From Acidovorax sp. RAC01 (GTDB lineage: Bacteria > Pseudomonadota > Gammaproteobacteria > Burkholderiales > Burkholderiaceae_C), in NCBI RefSeq assembly GCF_001714725.1, contig NZ_CP016447.1:2495001-2559000 (forward strand): 64,000 nt of DNA, given 5' to 3'. Each line of letters begins with the position of its first letter. The stretch's first letter is position 1. The position numbers were made by a program, and so were the translations under genes. The notes beneath the pieces were generated by a model. The model saw only the letters and a program-made list of their open reading frames with translations, ran no database searches and was not told the DNA's origin. Positions 25,288 through 32,982 of this stretch are shown here, piece by piece.

Positions 25288-26409
25288 ATGACGGCCCAAG
25301 CCACCCCCACCAGCGATGCCTGGTACCGCAGCGTCGAGAAAACCAGCCAGACCGACGACGAACGTATCAAGGACATCACCGTGTTGCCTCCTCCCGAGCA
25401 TCTGATCCGCTTCTTCCCGATTGGCGGCACGCCGGTCGAAGGGCTGATCAAGCAGACCCGCAAGACCATCCACGACATCATGGCCGGCGACGATGACCGT
25501 CTGCTGGTCGTCATTGGCCCGTGCTCCATCCACGACCCCGTGGCGGCGCTCGAATACGCCCGCAAGCTGCGCGTGGTGCGGGAGCAGTACAAGGACACGC
25601 TGGAGATCGTCATGCGCGTGTACTTCGAAAAGCCCCGCACCACCGTCGGATGGAAGGGCCTGATCAATGACCCCTACCTGGATGAAACCTACCGTATTGA
25701 CGAAGGCCTGCGCATTGCGCGCCAGCTGCTGATCGACATCAACCGCCTGGGCGTGCCCGCGGGCAGCGAATTCCTGGACGTGATCTCGCCCCAGTACATC
25801 GGCGACCTGATCAGCTGGGGGGCCATCGGTGCGCGCACCACCGAAAGCCAGGTCCACCGCGAACTGGCGTCCGGCCTGTCGGCCCCCATCGGCTTCAAGA
25901 ACGGCACCGACGGCAACATCCGCATCGCCACCGACGCCATCCAGTCGGCCAGCCGCGGCCACCACTTCCTGTCGGTGCACAAGAACGGGCAGGTTGCCAT
26001 CGTCAACACCAACGGCAACAAGGACTGCCACGTCATCTTGCGCGGTGGCAAGGCCCCCAACTACGACGCAGCCAGTGTGGCCGCGGCCTGCAAGGACCTG
26101 GAAGCCGCCAAGCTGCCCGCCACGCTGATGGTGGACTGCAGCCACGCCAACAGCAGCAAGCAGCACGAAAAGCAGCTGGACGTCGCGCGCGACATTGCCA
26201 GCCAGGTGGCCGCGGGCTCGCGCAGCATCTTCGGCCTGATGATCGAAAGCCACCTCACGGCAGGCGCACAGAAGTTCTCGCCGGGCAAGGACCAGCCTGG
26301 CGCGCTCGAATACGGCAAGAGCATCACCGACGCCTGCCTGGGCTGGGACGATTCGCTGCAGGCGCTGGCCGACCTGTCGGCTGCGGTGGAAGCACGCCGC
26401 ACCCGCTGA
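25288..26409 (+). CDS. aroG: 3-deoxy-7-phosphoheptulonate (DAHP) synthase, class I
   Basis: The 373-residue enzyme condenses phosphoenolpyruvate with erythrose 4-phosphate in the first step of aromatic amino-acid synthesis. Family markers include LLVVIGPCSIHDPVAALEYA, MRVYFEKPRTTVGWKGLINDPYLD, GFKNGTDGNIRIATDAI and MVDCSHANSSKQ, with the metal-binding Cys in GPCSIHD and His in SVHKNG. Length and motifs match E. coli AroF/G/H; which amino acid inhibits it cannot be read. The start is the ATG after CGAGGAAG. An aromatic-rich leader and terminator precede it, so expression probably answers to charged Phe/Tyr/Trp tRNA. It appears monocistronic. Confidence 0.94.
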   Translation: MTAQATPTSDAWYRSVEKTSQTDDERIKDITVLPPPEHLIRFFPIGGTPVEGLIKQTRKTIHDIMAGDDDRLLVVIGPCSIHDPVAALEYARKLRVVREQYKDTLEIVMRVYFEKPRTTVGWKGLINDPYLDETYRIDEGLRIARQLLIDINRLGVPAGSEFLDVISPQYIGDLISWGAIGARTTESQVHRELASGLSAPIGFKNGTDGNIRIATDAIQSASRGHHFLSVHKNGQVAIVNTNGNKDCHVILRGGKAPNYDAASVAAACKDLEAAKLPATLMVDCSHANSSKQHEKQLDVARDIASQVAAGSRSIFGLMIESHLTAGAQKFSPGKDQPGALEYGKSITDACLGWDDSLQALADLSAAVEARRTR

Positions 26410-26491
26410 GGGCGCTGCTGCCAAGGTCTTAAACTGGGGTTATCACGGGCGCGCGGGTGCGTGCCCGGGGCTCCACAGAAAGGCACACACC

Positions 26492-26803
26492 ATGCATAGC
26501 CAAGTCTCCGTCCGCCTGGACGGCAACCAGGAATTCCGTTTTGATCTGGCAGGCGCCGAGCCCATGGGGCACGAGGAAGGCCGCCGCTGGCTGGACGACC
26601 AGTTCACCACCCTGGACTGCGAGCCCCTGCGCGCCAGCGGCAAGGTGCTGCTGGCCGACAAGGTGTTGACGGTGGCCCGCGCCGCGGGTGCGCCGCTGAT
26701 GGCCGATGCCGAGTGGTCCCGCAACTTTGCCCGCGCCGCCAGCGCTGCCCTGGCCAAGGCCGTGGTGCGCGTGGACGTGCCAGGCATGGCCGTCACGTTC
26801 TGA
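26492..26803 (+). CDS. Small hypothetical protein
   Basis: The 103-residue protein has no signal peptide or membrane segment. It starts MHSQVSVRLDGNQEFRFDL, an antiparallel-strand-like pattern. A helical Ala-rich region (WSRNFARAASAALAKAVVRVDV) lies near the end. The ATG is preceded by GAAAGG at a suitable distance. It lies between aroG and mpl, and codon usage matches the neighbours. I do not recognise the family. Confidence 0.6.
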   Translation: MHSQVSVRLDGNQEFRFDLAGAEPMGHEEGRRWLDDQFTTLDCEPLRASGKVLLADKVLTVARAAGAPLMADAEWSRNFARAASAALAKAVVRVDVPGMAVTF

Positions 26804-26882
26804 TCCTACCAGGGCCTTGGCGGCCGATGGGCGGCGTGCGCCACCTGTGCGCCAGGGCGGTTCGGATGAATTTCTGGATAAA

Positions 26883-26934
26883 AATAGCTGGTAGCGCTTG
26901 ATCTAAAAGCGTTTATTGCTATTGATTTTGTAGC
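26883..26934. repeat. Dispersed repeat at the 3' end of mpl
   Basis: AATAGCTGGTAGCGCTTGAT, a variable stretch, then TATTGCTATTGATTTTGTAGC are landmarks of the dispersed repeat family in a rearranged order. The mpl stop codon (TAG, minus strand, 26919-26921) and its last few codons (SLQNQ) lie inside this unit. Confidence 0.55.
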
Positions 26935-28502
26935 GACTGCAGCAGCTTGTCGTGAACGCCACCAAACCCGCCGTTGCTCATGCACACGATGTGATCGCCG
27001 GGTTGGGCGGCCTCGGTGACCTGGGCCACGAGGGTGGCGATGTCGGGCGCGGTGCGGGCACGCTGGCCCGGCCCCACACCCAGCGGTGCCAGCGCCTGGG
27101 CGGCATCCCAGTCCAGCCCGGCCGTGTGGCAAAACGCGAGGTCTGCGGGCTCCAGCGCCCAGGGCAGTTGCGACTTCATCGCGCCCAGTTTCATCGTGTT
27201 GCTGCGCGGCTCAAACACCGCCAGGATGCGAGCCCCGCTGCCCAGGCTGCGCCGCAGGCCGTCGAGCGTGGTGCGCAGGGCAGTCGGGTGGTGCGCAAAA
27301 TCGTCGTACACGGCAATGCCGCGCACGGTGCCGCGCAGTTCCATGCGGCGCTTGACGTTCTGGAATGCCCCCAGCGCGGCCGCGGCCTGCGCGGGAGCCA
27401 CGCCCACATGCTGTGCGGCAGCGATGGCGGCCAGCGCATTGAGCTGGTTGTGCACCCCTGTCAGGCTCCATTCCACGCGGGCGACGCGCTGGCCTTGGTG
27501 GAGTACGTCAAACGCATCGGGCGGGCCATCTGCCGCAAAGTCGCTCACCGCGGCTCCAAAGCTGGTGGTTTCGCTCCAGCAGCCCACGTTCAGCACGCGG
27601 GCCAGGCTTTCTTCCAGCCCATTGACGACCACGCGCCCCGACGGAGGCACTGTGCGCACCAGGTGGTTGAACTGACGCTCGATGGCGGCCAGGTCATCAA
27701 AGATGTCGGCGTGGTCGAACTCCAGGTTGTTGAGCACGGCGGTGCGCGGCCGGTAGTGCACGAACTTGCTGCGCTTGTCGAAGAACGCGGTGTCGTACTC
27801 GTCGGCCTCGATGACGAACAGCGGGCGCTCATGGTTTGGTACGGGCCCTATCGAGCCGCCGCCGGGCCGCCCCAAGGCGGTGAGGGCCCCCTCGGGGGGC
27901 AGCGAACCACGCGCAGCGGGGAGCGTGGGGGCGACGGTCTCCCCGCCGCCGGGCCGCCCCAAGGCGGTGAGGGCGCCCTCTGGGGGCAGCGAACCACGCG
28001 CAGCGGGGAGCGTGGGGGCCTTGCTGGCGCCGAGGCGGGCGGAGATGCCGAAGTTCAGCGGCACCCCTCCGATCAGGAAGCCCGGCTGCATGCCAGCGCT
28101 CTCCAGCACCCAGGCCAGCATCGAGGTGGTGGTTGTCTTGCCATGGGTGCCCGCCACGGCGAGCACATGCCGGCCCTGGAGCACATGCTCGGCCAGCCAC
28201 TGCGGGCCGCTGGTGTAGGGCAGCCCGGCGTCGAGGATCGCTTCCATCAGGGGAAACTTGGGCTCCCCGCTGGGCAGCCGCGCCCGGCTCACCACGTTGC
28301 CCACCACGAACATGTCGGGCTTGAGCGCCAGCTGTTCGACCCCGAAGCCCTCGATCAGGTCGATGCCCAGCGCGCGCAGCTGGTCGCTCATGGGGGGGTA
28401 GACGCCCGCGTCGCAGCCCGTGACGGTATGGCCTGCCTCGCGTGCCAGCGCAGCAAGCCCGCCCATGAAGGTGCCGCAGATGCCCAGGATGTGTATATGC
28501 AT
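26919..28502 (-). CDS. mpl: UDP-N-acetylmuramate:tripeptide ligase Mpl
   Basis: The 527-residue Mur-family ligase recycles the murein tripeptide L-Ala-gamma-D-Glu-meso-DAP onto UDP-MurNAc. It begins MHIHILGICGTFMGGLA, has the ATP loop AGTHGKTTTTSML near residue 112, and the Mpl-type FVIEADEYDTAFFDKRSKFVHYRPR, which separates it from MurC. AmpD, another recycling enzyme, is in the same window. Between SARLGASK and NHERPLFVIEADEYD there is an insertion of about 55 residues (162-216) made of two tandem repeat-encoded peptides, each containing SLPPEGALTALGRPGGG. The C-terminus also ends inside a dispersed repeat. Core motifs are intact, so it is probably functional. Confidence 0.93.
   Translation of the reverse strand: MHIHILGICGTFMGGLAALAREAGHTVTGCDAGVYPPMSDQLRALGIDLIEGFGVEQLALKPDMFVVGNVVSRARLPSGEPKFPLMEAILDAGLPYTSGPQWLAEHVLQGRHVLAVAGTHGKTTTTSMLAWVLESAGMQPGFLIGGVPLNFGISARLGASKAPTLPAARGSLPPEGALTALGRPGGGETVAPTLPAARGSLPPEGALTALGRPGGGSIGPVPNHERPLFVIEADEYDTAFFDKRSKFVHYRPRTAVLNNLEFDHADIFDDLAAIERQFNHLVRTVPPSGRVVVNGLEESLARVLNVGCWSETTSFGAAVSDFAADGPPDAFDVLHQGQRVARVEWSLTGVHNQLNALAAIAAAQHVGVAPAQAAAALGAFQNVKRRMELRGTVRGIAVYDDFAHHPTALRTTLDGLRRSLGSGARILAVFEPRSNTMKLGAMKSQLPWALEPADLAFCHTAGLDWDAAQALAPLGVGPGQRARTAPDIATLVAQVTEAAQPGDHIVCMSNGGFGGVHDKLLQSLQNQ
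27856..27931. repeat. 76-bp GC-rich repeat, copy A, inside mpl
   Basis: This copy differs from copy B at two positions and lies 87 bp from it, so both are read in the same frame. Landmarks on the plus strand are GGGCCGCCCCAAGGCGGTGA, GGGGGGCAGCGAACCACGCG and CAGCGGGGAGCGTGGGGG. The unit resembles a repeat that is common between genes in Comamonadaceae. Confidence 0.8.
27943..28018. repeat. 76-bp GC-rich repeat, copy B, inside mpl
   Basis: This is the second copy of the mpl-internal unit, starting 87 bp (29 codons) after copy A with two base differences. Both copies encode the same peptide core. Confidence 0.8.
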
Positions 28503-28532
28503 GGGCGCAGATTCTACGTTTTTGGTCACAAT

Positions 28533-28583
28533 GGCCTGTAGCGCTTGTTGAATATGCCTGTATAGCTATCGAAATGCTAGTAA
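28533..28583. repeat. 51-bp dispersed repeat upstream of mpl
   Basis: The unit begins GGCCTGTAGCGCTTGTTG, has TATAGCTAT at its centre and ends CTAGTAA. It aligns over its whole 51 bp with the unit at 47779-47829. It lies 30 bp upstream of the mpl start, so the gene is flanked by related repeats on both sides. Confidence 0.6.
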
Positions 28584-28798
28584 TGCAGGGGTGTTGGGGC
28601 ACTCCGTGTCACGCCGGTTGCCGGGGGCGCAGGCGGCCCATGTAGCCGGGTGCAGGCGGATCTGCGTAGCGCCTTCGGCGGCGGCTGGCGCACCCCGGCC
28701 CCGGAGCCCGGGTGCCGCCTGGGGTCAACCCGCATCCCCGACCTGCGCCAGCGGCCACAATGGGGGCTTCGTCGCCATCGCCCTCACCCTTCCACGCC

Positions 28799-29398
28799 AT
28801 GCCCACCCCCCTGATCGAAGAGATCGCCCACACGACCGCTCGGCTGGTGGTGGAAGAGGGGCTCGAATGGGGCCCGGCCAAGCGCCGGGCGGTGCGCCAG
28901 CTGGGGCTGCCCGCCCGCACGCCCCTGCCCGACAACGATCGGGTGGAAGACGCCGTACGCGAGTACATCGAACTTTTCTGCGCTGACACCCAGCCGCGGG
29001 AGCTGCGTGCCCTGCGCCAGCTGGCCCTGGTGTGGATGCAGCGCATGGCGCCTTTTCGCCCGCATCTGGCGGGCGCGGTGTGGCACGGCACCGCCACGCG
29101 CCTGTCCGATATCTATATCCAGCTGTTTTGCGACGATCCCAAATCGGCCGAAATTGCGCTGATCGACCACAACGTCGATTACGAGCCCCGTACGGTGACC
29201 GGTTTTCGCGGTGAATCGGTGGAGGCGCTGAGCCTGGGCAGCAAATCGCCCGAGCTCAACGAAATGATCGGGGTCCATCTGATGGTGTATGACCTCGACG
29301 ATCTGCGCGGGGCCCTGCGCCCGGACGCCAAGGGCCGCGCGCCCCGGGGCGATATCCCTGCTGTTCAGCGGCTGCTTGAGGAGAGCATTGATCCATGA
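28799..29398 (+). CDS. Conserved hypothetical protein upstream of a TlpA-like gene
   Basis: The 199-residue protein starts MPTPLIEEIAHTTARLVVEEG and shows no signal peptide or membrane segment. A central segment, GAVWHGTATRLSDIYIQLFCDD, loosely resembles the G-x4-G-T-A-x3-S-D-I-x-I pattern of minimal nucleotidyltransferases; this is only a resemblance. The open frame extends 29 codons further upstream, but the Pro-rich sequence there is unlikely to be coding. The stop overlaps the start of the thioredoxin-like gene (ATGA), so the two are translationally coupled. I do not know its function. Confidence 0.7.
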   Translation: MPTPLIEEIAHTTARLVVEEGLEWGPAKRRAVRQLGLPARTPLPDNDRVEDAVREYIELFCADTQPRELRALRQLALVWMQRMAPFRPHLAGAVWHGTATRLSDIYIQLFCDDPKSAEIALIDHNVDYEPRTVTGFRGESVEALSLGSKSPELNEMIGVHLMVYDLDDLRGALRPDAKGRAPRGDIPAVQRLLEESIDP

Positions 29399-29994
29399 CG
29401 TCTTCTGTGGAACCTGATCCCGTACCTACCGCTCCTTCCGCGCCTTCGGCTGCGCCCGCCCAGGCGCCCTCGGCCGCCCGCCGCCGCGTGCTGTATGCCG
29501 GTGTGGCAGGGCTCGCGGCCCTGGGTGGTGCCGGCTATGCCTGGTGGAAATACCAGCCCCACGCCATGGAGCCCGGCGCCGAGCAGGCCCTGTGGGGACT
29601 GGAGTTCGACCGGCCCGAAGGCGGCTCGCTGACCATGCAGTCGCTGTCGGGCAAGCCCTTGCTGCTCAACTTCTGGGCAACGTGGTGCCCCCCTTGTGTG
29701 GAAGAGTTGCCCATGCTGAACGCGTTCTATCGGGAGCACCAGGCCAGGGGCTGGCAGGTGTTGGGCCTGGCCATCGACCAGCCTTCGGCCGTGCGCAAGT
29801 TCCTCACGCGCATCCCGCTGGAGTTCCCGGTCGGCATGGCGGGTCTGGGCGGCACCGATCTGAGCCGGTCGCTGGGCAATCTCACCGGTGGGCTGCCGTT
29901 TACCGTGGTGCTGGGTGCCAACGGCCGCGTACTGCATCGTAAAATGGGGCAAATCACCGCCGATGACCTGCAGCAGTGGGCCAGGCTGGGCTGA
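29395..29994 (+). CDS. TlpA-family membrane-anchored thioredoxin-like protein
   Basis: The 199-residue protein has an Ala/Pro-rich cytoplasmic N-terminus, one transmembrane helix (about residues 31-50) and a periplasmic thioredoxin fold. The redox motif WCPPC sits in LLNFWATWCPPCVEELPML, and the cis-Pro is in GGLPFTVVLG. TlpA/ResA proteins reduce periplasmic disulfides, often for cytochrome maturation. The start ATG overlaps the stop of the preceding gene by 4 nt. No cytochrome gene is adjacent. Confidence 0.88.
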   Translation: MTSSVEPDPVPTAPSAPSAAPAQAPSAARRRVLYAGVAGLAALGGAGYAWWKYQPHAMEPGAEQALWGLEFDRPEGGSLTMQSLSGKPLLLNFWATWCPPCVEELPMLNAFYREHQARGWQVLGLAIDQPSAVRKFLTRIPLEFPVGMAGLGGTDLSRSLGNLTGGLPFTVVLGANGRVLHRKMGQITADDLQQWARLG

Positions 29995-30129
29995 GGTATC
30001 GGGAGGTCAAGCCTCTTTTTGCAGTCGCTTGTTGGGTGGAGTTCCTGAAAATTCCCGTAGTTTGGGGTGGATAGCGTGAAATTGGAGTAAATTCGCGCCC
30101 TGTTCAGTTTTATAGCTGCTGGAGCTTCC

Positions 30130-30582
30130 ATGGATCTGCGAAAACTCAAAACCCTGATCGACCTCGTCTCTGAATCGAACGTTTCCGAACTCGAAATCAC
30201 GGAGGCCGAGGGCAAGGTCCGCATCGTCAAGAGCGGCGGCGCGGTGGTTCAGCAATACATGCCCGCCCCGGTGCCCGCGCCTGCAGCGGCCCCCGCCGCA
30301 GCGCCTGTGGCCGAACTCCCGGCGCCTGCTGCCGCTGCCGCACCCGCAGGCCACATCGTCAAGTCGCCCATGGTGGGCACCTTCTACCGTTCGTCCAGCC
30401 CCGGTGCCAAGGCATTTGTCGAGGTGGGCAGCCAGGTGAAGGAAGGCGAAACGATCTGCATCATCGAAGCCATGAAGATCCTCAACGAGATCGAGGCCGA
30501 CAAGTCCGGCACGGTGACGCGCATCCTCGGTGAAAACGGCCAGGCCGTAGAGTACGGACAACCGCTGTTCGTCATCGAATAA
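30130..30582 (+). CDS. accB: Biotin carboxyl carrier protein of acetyl-CoA carboxylase
   Basis: The 150-residue protein begins [23 protein letters not shown], a conserved AccB start. It has an Ala/Pro linker (about 44-73) and ends in a biotinyl domain, with the biotinylation site EAMKI (Lys116) and the protruding-thumb segment [16 protein letters not shown] typical of acetyl-CoA carboxylases. It carries carboxybiotin between AccC and AccAD. accC follows after 7 bp, so the two form an operon that ends at a strong terminator. The 135-bp upstream gap contains a possible -10 (TAAATT, 30088). Confidence 0.96.
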   Translation: MDLRKLKTLIDLVSESNVSELEITEAEGKVRIVKSGGAVVQQYMPAPVPAPAAAPAAAPVAELPAPAAAAAPAGHIVKSPMVGTFYRSSSPGAKAFVEVGSQVKEGETICIIEAMKILNEIEADKSGTVTRILGENGQAVEYGQPLFVIE

Positions 30583-30589
30583 GGCGCTC

Positions 30590-31939
30590 ATGTTCAAAAA
30601 GATTCTTGTTGCGAATCGCGGAGAGATCGCTCTGCGGATTCAGCGCGCGTGCCGGGAGCTGGGCGTGAAGGCCGTGATGGTCTATTCCGAAGCCGACCGC
30701 GACGCCAAATACGTCAAGCTGGCAGAAGAAGCCGTGTGCATCGGGCCCGCCCCGTCGCCCCTGAGCTACCTCAACATGCCCGCCATCATCTCGGCGGCCG
30801 AGGTGACCGATGCCGAAGCCATCCACCCCGGCTATGGCTTCCTGAGCGAAAACGCCGACTTTGCCGAGCGCGTGGAAAAGAGCGGTTTTCAGTTCATCGG
30901 CCCCACCCCCGAGTCGATCCGCATCATGGGCGACAAGGTGTCGGCCAAGCAGGCCATGATCCGCGCGGGCGTGCCGTGCGTGCCAGGCTCTGAAGGCGAA
31001 CTGCCCGATGACCCGGTCCAGATCCGGCGCATTGCCAAGGCGGTGGGTTACCCGGTCATCATCAAGGCCGCGGGCGGCGGCGGTGGCCGTGGCATGCGCG
31101 TGGTGCACACCGAGGCAGCCCTGGTCAACGCCGTGCAGATGACCAAGGCCGAAGCCGGTGCAGCGTTCGGCAATCCGGCGGTGTACATGGAGAAATTCCT
31201 CCAGAACCCGCGCCACATCGAAATCCAGATCATGGCCGACAAGCACCGCAATGCGGTGTACCTGGGCGAGCGCGACTGCTCCATGCAGCGCCGCCACCAG
31301 AAGGTCATCGAGGAAGCGCCGGCTCCGGGCATTCCGCGCAAGCTGATCGAGAAGATCGGCGAGCGTTGCGTGGCAGCCTGCAAGAAGATCGGCTACCGCG
31401 GCGCGGGCACGTTCGAGTTCCTGTACGAAAACGGCGAGTTCTACTTCATCGAGATGAACACCCGCGTGCAGGTGGAGCACCCCGTGACCGAAATGATCAC
31501 CGGCGTGGACGTCGTGAAGACGCAGATCATGGTGGCGGCGGGCGAGAAGCTGCCGTTCACCCAGCGCCAGATCGAGATCCGCGGCCACGCCATCGAATGT
31601 CGGGTCAATGCGGAAGACCCGTACAAGTTCGTCCCGTCACCGGGCCGGATCACCACCTGGCATCCACCGGGCGGCCCCGGCGTGCGTGTGGATTCGCATG
31701 CGTACACCAACTACTTCGTGCCGCCCAACTACGATTCGATGATTGGCAAGATCATCGTGCACGGCGATACGCGCGAGCAGGCGCTGGCGCGGATGCGCAC
31801 GGCCTTGTCTGAAACGGTCATCGAAGGCATCAACACCAACGTTCCGCTGCACCGCGAGCTGATGGTGGACGCCAAGTTCATGGCTGGCGGCACCAACATC
31901 CACTACCTGGAAGAGTGGCTGTCGCAGCACAAGCGCTGA
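30590..31939 (+). CDS. accC: Biotin carboxylase of acetyl-CoA carboxylase
   Basis: The 449-residue ATP-grasp enzyme carboxylates biotin on AccB. It starts [25 protein letters not shown], has the glycine-rich ATP loop [14 protein letters not shown] and carries the active-site stretch [18 protein letters not shown]. Length equals E. coli AccC (449). It lies 7 bp after accB, and a perfect 11-bp hairpin terminator follows 32 bp after its stop. Confidence 0.97.
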   Translation: MFKKILVANRGEIALRIQRACRELGVKAVMVYSEADRDAKYVKLAEEAVCIGPAPSPLSYLNMPAIISAAEVTDAEAIHPGYGFLSENADFAERVEKSGFQFIGPTPESIRIMGDKVSAKQAMIRAGVPCVPGSEGELPDDPVQIRRIAKAVGYPVIIKAAGGGGGRGMRVVHTEAALVNAVQMTKAEAGAAFGNPAVYMEKFLQNPRHIEIQIMADKHRNAVYLGERDCSMQRRHQKVIEEAPAPGIPRKLIEKIGERCVAACKKIGYRGAGTFEFLYENGEFYFIEMNTRVQVEHPVTEMITGVDVVKTQIMVAAGEKLPFTQRQIEIRGHAIECRVNAEDPYKFVPSPGRITTWHPPGGPGVRVDSHAYTNYFVPPNYDSMIGKIIVHGDTREQALARMRTALSETVIEGINTNVPLHRELMVDAKFMAGGTNIHYLEEWLSQHKR

Positions 31940-31971
31940 GGCAAGGGCTGGTGCCCGCGCTATCCCCTCAT

Positions 31972-32010
31972 ATGCTGGCATCTGGCAACGGATGCCAGCA
32001 TTCATTTTTT
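31972..32010 (+). terminator. Strong terminator between accC and prmA
   Basis: ATGCTGGCATC (31972-31982) and GATGCCAGCAT (31991-32001) form a perfect 11-bp stem with an 8-nt loop, followed by a TTTTTT run at 32005-32010. It ends the accBC transcript only 18 bp before the prmA ATG. Confidence 0.85.
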
Positions 32011-32027
32011 CTCCAGGAGTTGCTGCC

Positions 32028-32927
32028 ATGTTTGAGCTGAGCCTGATGTGCCCGGAAGACCGGATCGAAGAAGTCAGCGACGCGCTGGATGCGCTGGATG
32101 CACTGAGCGTCTCGGTCGAGGATGCAGATGCGCAGACGGATGCCGAGCAGGCGCTGTTTGGCGAGCCCGGCATGCCCCCGCCGAAAGACGGCTGGCAGCG
32201 CAGCCGGGTCGTGGCCCTGTTCCCTTCCGAAACCGCGGCCACCGAGGCCCGTAGCTTGCTGGCGGTGCAAGACTTCTTTGCCGGTTGCGAAGTTCTCGGA
32301 ATGGCGCCGGTAGCCGACCAGGACTGGGTGCGGCTCACGCAGTCGCAATTTGCGCCGGTGGATATCACGCCCGATTTCTGGATCGTGCCGACCTGGCACG
32401 AACTTCCAGCGCAGGCCGTGCGCAGCATCCGGCTGGACCCAGGTCTCGCGTTCGGCACGGGCACCCACCCCACCACGCGCATGTGCCTGCGCTGGATTGC
32501 CCGGAACGGCGCCACGGCGCCGGGCAGCAACCCGCTGGGCCGGGTGCTGGATTACGGCTGCGGCTCGGGCATTCTGGCCATAGGCGCGGCCAAGTTTGGT
32601 GCGACTGATATCGATGCGGTGGACATTGACCCCGCGGCAGTGGAGTCGACCCTTCTGAACGCCCAGGCCAACGATGTGCAGCTGCGCGCCGGCCTCCCCG
32701 ACAAGGCCTCCGGCGAATACCAGACCGTGCTGGCCAACATCCTGGCGACCCCGCTGCGCGTGCTGGCACCGCTGCTGTGCAACCACGTGGCGCCCGGTGG
32801 TTCGCTGGTGATGGCAGGCATCCTGGAGCGTCAGGCGGACGAGCTGAAGGCTGCCTATGCGCCTTGGGTGGCCCTGGACGTCGCTGACGCTGAAGACGGC
32901 TGGATCCTGATGACCGCCCGGCGGTGA
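32028..32927 (+). CDS. prmA: Ribosomal protein L11 methyltransferase
   Basis: The 299-residue protein begins MFELSLMCPEDRIEEVSDALDALDALSVSVEDAD, the PrmA substrate-binding N-terminal domain. It carries the SAM-binding motif LDYGCGSGILAIGAAKFGA and NILATPLRVLAPLL, the PrmA version of the post-I motif. It trimethylates several amines of ribosomal protein L11. The start follows CAGGAG at 8 nt; an upstream ATG at 31992 would start inside the terminator hairpin. Because that terminator stands in front, prmA needs read-through or its own promoter. Confidence 0.94.
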   Translation: MFELSLMCPEDRIEEVSDALDALDALSVSVEDADAQTDAEQALFGEPGMPPPKDGWQRSRVVALFPSETAATEARSLLAVQDFFAGCEVLGMAPVADQDWVRLTQSQFAPVDITPDFWIVPTWHELPAQAVRSIRLDPGLAFGTGTHPTTRMCLRWIARNGATAPGSNPLGRVLDYGCGSGILAIGAAKFGATDIDAVDIDPAAVESTLLNAQANDVQLRAGLPDKASGEYQTVLANILATPLRVLAPLLCNHVAPGGSLVMAGILERQADELKAAYAPWVALDVADAEDGWILMTARR

Positions 32928-32982
32928 GCCTGGGCAAACCCGCCACGGGCGTTGACCGCCGCGAACCTACAATGCCCCGCTG

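Noticed and set aside
25031..25291. 86-codon open frame across the aroG leader region.
   Set aside because: It runs through the terminator and into the aroG start in another frame, and its protein is not plausible. The 18-codon aromatic ORF explains the region better.
27856..28018. Tandem units in mpl considered as a CRISPR or VNTR array.
   Set aside because: Only two copies occur, the unit is 76 bp with an 11-bp spacer, the frame is kept and no cas gene is near.
26952..28541. 529-codon open frame on the plus strand across mpl.
   Set aside because: It is antisense to a clear Mpl protein and encodes His/Gln/Gly-rich sequence without motifs, as expected from the opposite strand of GC-rich coding DNA.
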